Positions 13,740 to 17,102 of a stretch of DNA of 17,102 bases are shown in pieces (positions within the stretch are counted from its first letter, which is position 1; the number at the start of each line of letters is the position of its first letter). Position numbers and translations under genes: made by a program. Below the pieces are notes generated by a model that had not been told where the DNA came from, ran no database searches, and was given only the letters and a program-made list of their open reading frames with translations. The DNA comes from JAAFIM01 sp964467315. Lineage in GTDB: Bacteria > Bacteroidota > Bacteroidia > Chitinophagales > Saprospiraceae. The DNA is taken from assembly GCA_964467315.1 (NCBI GenBank), contig CAYXSA010000091.1, positions 1-17,102 on the forward strand. The letters run 5' to 3'.

Positions 13740-14648
13740 ATGCAAAAATCTGCCATTGCGTACATGGAGGAATTTCATATCCTCCCACAAGACCTGCGTA
13801 CGATGCGGCAGGCAGGAGCGCTTATTTTACCTGCACTACCCGATATTATAGGAAAGTACAGCGATTGGGCACGCTCGAAAGAGGCGCTTTTAAACGTTTT
13901 CGGTGGAAAAGAGGGCGTAATGCGCAACGCGCAACTAAAACACGAGCATTGGGCTTCTGTTTTTAATGCGAACGTCAACGAGGAATATATTGCCTTTCGG
14001 CATAAATTGGGGCAGCATCATGCCGATATTGGGCTAAGCGTGGAGCAGCATTTTTCGATTGTAACCACCTTTGTACACCTATTTGAAAACGCTTTCGAGG
14101 ACTTGGGCTTGGTGTCGGCGGAGTTGCACAAGGCGTTTACGAAATTTGTGCATCTCGATTTGTCGATAGTCTTGCAGGCGTACAGCGCCGCGCATGACGA
14201 GATGATGCGCCTACAAACGGAGGCAATACTCTCGATGGCTGCCCCTGTAGCACAACTTTGGACAGGCATTTTATTCACGCCTTTGGTCGGCATTATGGAT
14301 TCGAAACGCGCGCACGACATCATGTCTACGATGCTGATGAAGGTCGCCACTACGCATGCGCGCATTTTCGTTCTGGATATATCGGGCGTAGCGGTCTTGG
14401 ATACTGCGGTAGCCAACCATCTTATCCGCATTGCACGCGCGACGCAGCTTATGGGCTGCCAGACTATCATTTCGGGCGTATCGCCCACCGTTGCCCAAAC
14501 TATCGTATCCTTAGGCTTGGACGTGCGCGATATTTCAACCACCAGCAGCATGCAAGACGCGATACAGTTGGCTTTCCGCATCGCAGGGGTGCGAAAACTC
14601 TACAAAAAGAAGAACCAGATGCAACAAGGTATCGCAAGGCTTGCATAA
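13740..14648 (+). CDS. Globin-coupled STAS protein (RsbR-like stressosome sensor) 1
   Basis: Predicted cytoplasmic haem sensor in the RsbR architecture. Residues about 1-160 form a globin-coupled-sensor (protoglobin-like) domain. LGQHHADIGL (90-99) fits the family pattern IGxxHxxIGL and makes H94 the likely proximal haem ligand; Y40 sits where the distal tyrosine is expected; EHWASVF (69-75) is also typical. Residues about 163-285 form the STAS domain, with the RsbR-type lead-in WTGILFTPLVGIMDSKRAHD (174-193), DISGVAVLDT with T222, and VAQTIVSLG with T254. These two threonines resemble the RsbR sites phosphorylated by the RsbT kinase. A lysine-rich tail follows 285. No RsbS or RsbT is in the window. 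It is paralogous to the next gene, about 69% identical in an ungapped hand alignment of 288 positions. Confidence 0.87.
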   Translation: MQKSAIAYMEEFHILPQDLRTMRQAGALILPALPDIIGKYSDWARSKEALLNVFGGKEGVMRNAQLKHEHWASVFNANVNEEYIAFRHKLGQHHADIGLSVEQHFSIVTTFVHLFENAFEDLGLVSAELHKAFTKFVHLDLSIVLQAYSAAHDEMMRLQTEAILSMAAPVAQLWTGILFTPLVGIMDSKRAHDIMSTMLMKVATTHARIFVLDISGVAVLDTAVANHLIRIARATQLMGCQTIISGVSPTVAQTIVSLGLDVRDISTTSSMQDAIQLAFRIAGVRKLYKKKNQMQQGIARLA

Positions 14649-14795
14649 TGGCGAATTGGATTGGGTAGCCACTGATACAAGTCAATTTTTTAGATAGTTT
14701 TTATCATTTTAATTAAGTTGATAATAGTTGTAATTGCGCTATACATTTATTAACGGTCTTGTGCATTTACCAACATTTTCAACTCTACTTTTACT

Positions 14796-15662
14796 ATGAA
14801 AAAGACAGCTGCAGAGTACTGCCAATCCTTCCACATCACGCGGGAAGATGTGGAGATTATCCAACAAGCGGGCAAATTGATAGCCCCGAAGCTCAACGAC
14901 ATTATAAGCAAGTACACGGCTTGGCTGCATAGCGATGAGGGTTTGATGAGCATTTTGGGAGGCGCAGCAGGGGCAACGCGCAACGCCCAGCTCAAAAAGG
15001 AGCATTGGGCTTCGGTTTTTGGAGCAAACATAGATGCTGATTATATCGATTTGCGCTATCGCTTGGGCTACCATCATGCGGATATTGGCATGAGCATCGA
15101 GCAGCATTTTTCGATAGTAACGCAGTTTGTGTACTTGTTTGAAAACGCCTTCGAAGAGCTGAACATCGTATCCGCCGAGTTGCATAAGGCTTTCACAAAG
15201 TTCGTAAATCTCGATTTATCGATAGTCTTGCAAGCGTACAGCGCCGCGCACGACCGCATTATTCATGCACAAACGGAGGCAATTTTGGCGATGTCTGCGC
15301 CCATTGCTCAGCTTTGGACGGGTATTTTATTTTTGCCGCTCTTGGGCATTGTCGACTCCAAGCGCGCACACGATGTGATGAGCACCATGCTCACAAAGGT
15401 CGCCACCCTGCACGCAAAAATCTTCATACTCGACATTTCGGGCATCGCCGTCGTTGATACTGCTGTTGCCAATCACTTCATAAAAATCGCGCGCGCCACA
15501 CGCCTGATGGGGTGTCGCACCTTAATTTCGGGTATTTCTCCTGCTGTAGCGCAGACGATTGTGGAGTTAGGCATTGATGTAGCCGACCTTTCCACGACGA
15601 GCAGTATGCAGGATGCGATACGGCTCGCATTTTCTATGACGGGTATACGCGAGATTTGTTAA
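14796..15662 (+). CDS. Globin-coupled STAS protein (RsbR-like stressosome sensor) 2
   Basis: Second copy of the same architecture, colinear with the preceding gene without gaps. H94 in LGYHHADIGM, Y40, T222 in DISGIAVVDT and T254 in VAQTIVELG are all kept. The first 60 residues are the most divergent (27 of 60 identical by hand), while residues 121-240 are nearly fixed (95 of 120). That suggests the ligand pocket or the exposed face has diverged while the dimer and STAS core is constrained. The protein ends at EIC and lacks the lysine-rich tail of copy 1. The 147-bp AT-rich spacer (14649-14795) differs from the upstream region of copy 1, so separate promoters are possible. Confidence 0.87.
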   Translation: MKKTAAEYCQSFHITREDVEIIQQAGKLIAPKLNDIISKYTAWLHSDEGLMSILGGAAGATRNAQLKKEHWASVFGANIDADYIDLRYRLGYHHADIGMSIEQHFSIVTQFVYLFENAFEELNIVSAELHKAFTKFVNLDLSIVLQAYSAAHDRIIHAQTEAILAMSAPIAQLWTGILFLPLLGIVDSKRAHDVMSTMLTKVATLHAKIFILDISGIAVVDTAVANHFIKIARATRLMGCRTLISGISPAVAQTIVELGIDVADLSTTSSMQDAIRLAFSMTGIREIC

Positions 15663-15691
15663 CCTTTTTTTAATTTTGGGACTGTAATCCG

Positions 15692-15711
15692 TAACTCGTA
15701 ACTCGTAACTC
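15692..15711 (+). repeat. Heptamer array (TAACTCG)2TAACTC
   Basis: Nearly three tandem heptamers running directly into the ATG at 15712, so the repeat occupies the whole ribosome-binding region. Confidence 0.92.
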
Positions 15712-16731
15712 ATGTCCTACACAGACGCAAGTCTGCTTCCCTTACGCCGCTTGGTCGAGATTGATTCGCCAAGCGGTTTTACGCTGCAAGCAGAAAACTA
15801 CATTTTTGATTTATTGGCTTCTTATGGTTACAGTCCGCGCCGCACGCATAAAGGCGCTGTAGTCTGCAATCTGGGTACGGAAGCGCCCACTTTGGCGCTG
15901 GCGGCGCATCTCGATACTTTGGGGGCGATAGTTAGCCAGATTTTGCCCGATGGCAGGTTGCGCCTCTCCCCTATTGGCGGTCTGCTGCTGACGGGTTTTG
16001 AGGGGGCATATTGCCGCATTCATACGCTATCAGGCGCGGTCTATGAGGCTACTTTTTTGCTCGATAATCCTGCCACGCACGCCAATCGCAACGTCGATAC
16101 AGCCACGCGCAGCCTGCAAAATATGCACCTACGTTTAGACGAGAACGCCACAAGCGAAAAGGAAATGCGCGCTTTGGGCATCGATGTAGGCGATTTTGTT
16201 TGCTTTGAGCCGCATTATCGGGAGTACCCCAGCGGCTATATAAAATCTCGCTTTATGGACAATAAAGCGGGCTGTTTTGTGCTGACGGAGTTGGCGCGTC
16301 GACTTGTGGGCAAAAACATAAGCGTCGAGCTATTTTTCTCCAATGCCGAAGAAATCGGGCATGGGGGCACTTGTGGTTTTTCGCCCTCTGTGCGCGACTT
16401 GCTGGTGGTGGATATGGGGGTAGTCGGCGAGGGCGTTGGCGGGCGAGAAAATGCCTGCTCTATCTGCGCCAAAGATAGCACAGGCGCTTACGACTATGAG
16501 ATGCGCCGCCGTTTGGTGGAGCTGGCTCGCCTGCATAATATCGATGTGGTGCAAAGCGTGTACCCTTTTTATGGCTCCGACGGTTCGGCTGCCCTACGCG
16601 CAGGCAATGATTACCGCGTCGCCTTAGTCGGTATGGGCGTTTCTGCCTCGCATGGGGTAGAGCGCACGCACAAGCGAGGCATAGAGCAGTGCATAGCCTT
16701 GTGCGAAGCCTATATTTTAAGTGAAAAGTGA
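15712..16731 (+). CDS. M42-family metallopeptidase (glutamyl aminopeptidase/FrvX-like)
   Basis: Cytoplasmic, probably dizinc/cobalt aminopeptidase that trims peptides and usually forms large oligomers. Metal ligands are in family order: AAHLDTLG with H66 and D68, RFMDNKAG with D183 (bridging), NAEEIG with E213 and E214 (E213 likely catalytic), VVDMG with D234, and ASHGVERTH with H320. SPIGG (86-90) lies where the inserted PDZ-like domain normally begins. The length of 339 residues is typical. TAATTTTG at 15671-15678 matches the -7 box 34 nt upstream of the ATG but has no well-spaced -33 TTG. The stop codon and the last residues SEK are formed by the (GTGAAAA) heptamer array. Confidence 0.9.
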   Translation: MSYTDASLLPLRRLVEIDSPSGFTLQAENYIFDLLASYGYSPRRTHKGAVVCNLGTEAPTLALAAHLDTLGAIVSQILPDGRLRLSPIGGLLLTGFEGAYCRIHTLSGAVYEATFLLDNPATHANRNVDTATRSLQNMHLRLDENATSEKEMRALGIDVGDFVCFEPHYREYPSGYIKSRFMDNKAGCFVLTELARRLVGKNISVELFFSNAEEIGHGGTCGFSPSVRDLLVVDMGVVGEGVGGRENACSICAKDSTGAYDYEMRRRLVELARLHNIDVVQSVYPFYGSDGSAALRAGNDYRVALVGMGVSASHGVERTHKRGIEQCIALCEAYILSEK

Positions 16732-16757
16732 AAAGTGAAAAGTGAAAAGTGAAAAGT
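16721..16757 (+). repeat. Heptamer array (GTGAAAA)x5, left arm
   Basis: Five tandem copies plus GT. It begins inside the metallopeptidase gene and supplies its TGA stop (16729-16731). The inverse heptamer recurs at 16871-16882 and 17054-17102. Confidence 0.95.
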
Positions 16758-16804
16758 ACATTTTTTCGCCTAACTTGCAAAGTTTTTAGCAATTATTTTT
16801 AGTT

Positions 16805-16838
16805 TTAAGTACTTGATAATCAAGTATTTATACATGAA
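16805..16838 (+). repeat. TTGATAAT module, copy 2
   Basis: Contains the near-palindrome TACTTGAT-A-ATCAAGTA (16810-16826) followed by TTTATACATGAA. It aligns with 6567-6596, where the right half of the palindrome has one change. Confidence 0.7.
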
Positions 16839-16870
16839 GTTCCTTTTTCGCTACGCGTTTACTTCGTATT

Positions 16871-16882
16871 CACTTTTCACTT
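16871..16882 (+). repeat. Short inverted heptamer (CACTTTT)CACTT
   Basis: About 1.7 copies of CACTTTT, the reverse complement of the GTGAAAA array at 16721-16757. It lies immediately left of G-element copy F. Confidence 0.8.
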
Positions 16883-16885
16883 AAA

Positions 16886-17050
16886 TGGGGCGTGCCCCCG
16901 CTCCCCGCGCCTGCGGCGCTTAAAGGTCGCGGGGTCGGGCTATCCATTACAGCGCCTGCGGCGCTTTCATTGCTATCCCTCACGCGCAGCGCCCGCAAGG
17001 CGGGCGCTGGTACAGCCGTTGCATGCAACGGCTCTACAAAAGCACATAAA
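16886..17050 (+). repeat. G-element copy F (near full length)
   Basis: Starts GGGGCGTGCCCC. Boxes CTATCC at 16940-16945 and 16973-16978 enclose AGCGCC-TGC-GGCGCT. They are followed by GCGCCCG / CGGGCGC (16989-16995, 17001-17007) and AGCCGTTG-CATG-CAACGGCT (17014-17033), ending AGCACATAAAAAA. Its 3' half is almost identical to copy D. Gap 16732-17102 holds only repeats. Confidence 0.8.
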
Positions 17051-17053
17051 AAA

Positions 17054-17102
17054 TACTTTTCACTTTTCACTTTTCACTTTTCACTTTTCACTTTTCACTT
17101 TT
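17054..17102 (-). repeat. Heptamer array (AAAAGTG)x7 on minus strand
   Basis: CACTTTT repeated six times (17061-17102), preceded by TACTTTT. It is the reverse complement of the array that opens the window and may continue beyond the edge. Confidence 0.95.

Noticed and set aside
13740..14648. Reading the globin-STAS proteins as haemless RsbR-N proteins like Bacillus RsbRA
   Set aside because: LGQHHADIGL keeps the GCS proximal histidine pattern, so a haem-binding globin is the better reading, though not proven.

Overview
The window looks like a chromosomal segment of a Bacteroidota bacterium, probably Cytophagales-like (inference). The grounds are an FtsX-type permease with a C-terminus typical of that phylum, a TonB C-terminal-domain protein with the phylum's FxGC...CS...YP signature, an outer-membrane beta-barrel protein, near absence of Shine-Dalgarno sequences, and one good match to the TAnnTTTG -7 promoter box. 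No rRNA, tRNA, CRISPR array, phage gene or transposase gene was seen.

Layout. A lone FtsX/LolCE-like permease (193-1878, +) is followed by a probable operon of gpsA, a secreted TonB_C-domain protein and a two-TM RCK potassium channel (2272-5251, +; gaps of 23 bp and a 4-bp overlap). Then come a secreted endonuclease/exonuclease/phosphatase-family protein (5487-6536, +), a CARF-like plus AAA+ sigma54-activator protein resembling RtcR (6795-8702, +) and a dicarboxylate/acidic amino acid symporter (8798-10117, +). Two genes lie on the minus strand: an outer-membrane beta-barrel protein (10306-11181) and an FAD-dependent glycerol-3-phosphate dehydrogenase (11521-13218). The right part holds two tandem paralogues of a globin-coupled STAS protein, the RsbR-type stressosome oxygen/redox sensor architecture (13740-14648 and 14796-15662, +), and an M42-family metallopeptidase (15712-16731, +).

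How the genes relate. GpsA makes and GlpD oxidises glycerol-3-phosphate, so the two ends of that node lie about 8 kb apart on opposite strands. The two globin-STAS proteins probably act together in one signalling complex whose kinase and other partners are outside the window. The CARF-AAA+ activator has no rtcA/rtcB neighbours, and I found no sigma54 promoter for it to act on. The other genes look like unlinked housekeeping or envelope functions.

The most unusual content is between the genes. Most longer intergenic gaps are built from a few interchangeable modules: (1) arrays of 7-bp tandem repeats whose sequence changes from locus to locus (AAAAGTG, TTACGAG/TAACTCG, TCGTCAT, AGTAGTA/TACTTAC), often occurring as a left array and its reverse complement on the right; (2) a 'T-element' with a GCCGCC-GCAA-GGCGGC hairpin (four copies plus one with a different hairpin); (3) a GC-rich 'G-element' with two fixed CTATCC boxes and stems that differ in sequence but keep their pairing (five copies plus one partial); (4) a short TTGATAAT module (two copies). 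The heptamer arrays run right up to, and into, stop and start codons of several genes.
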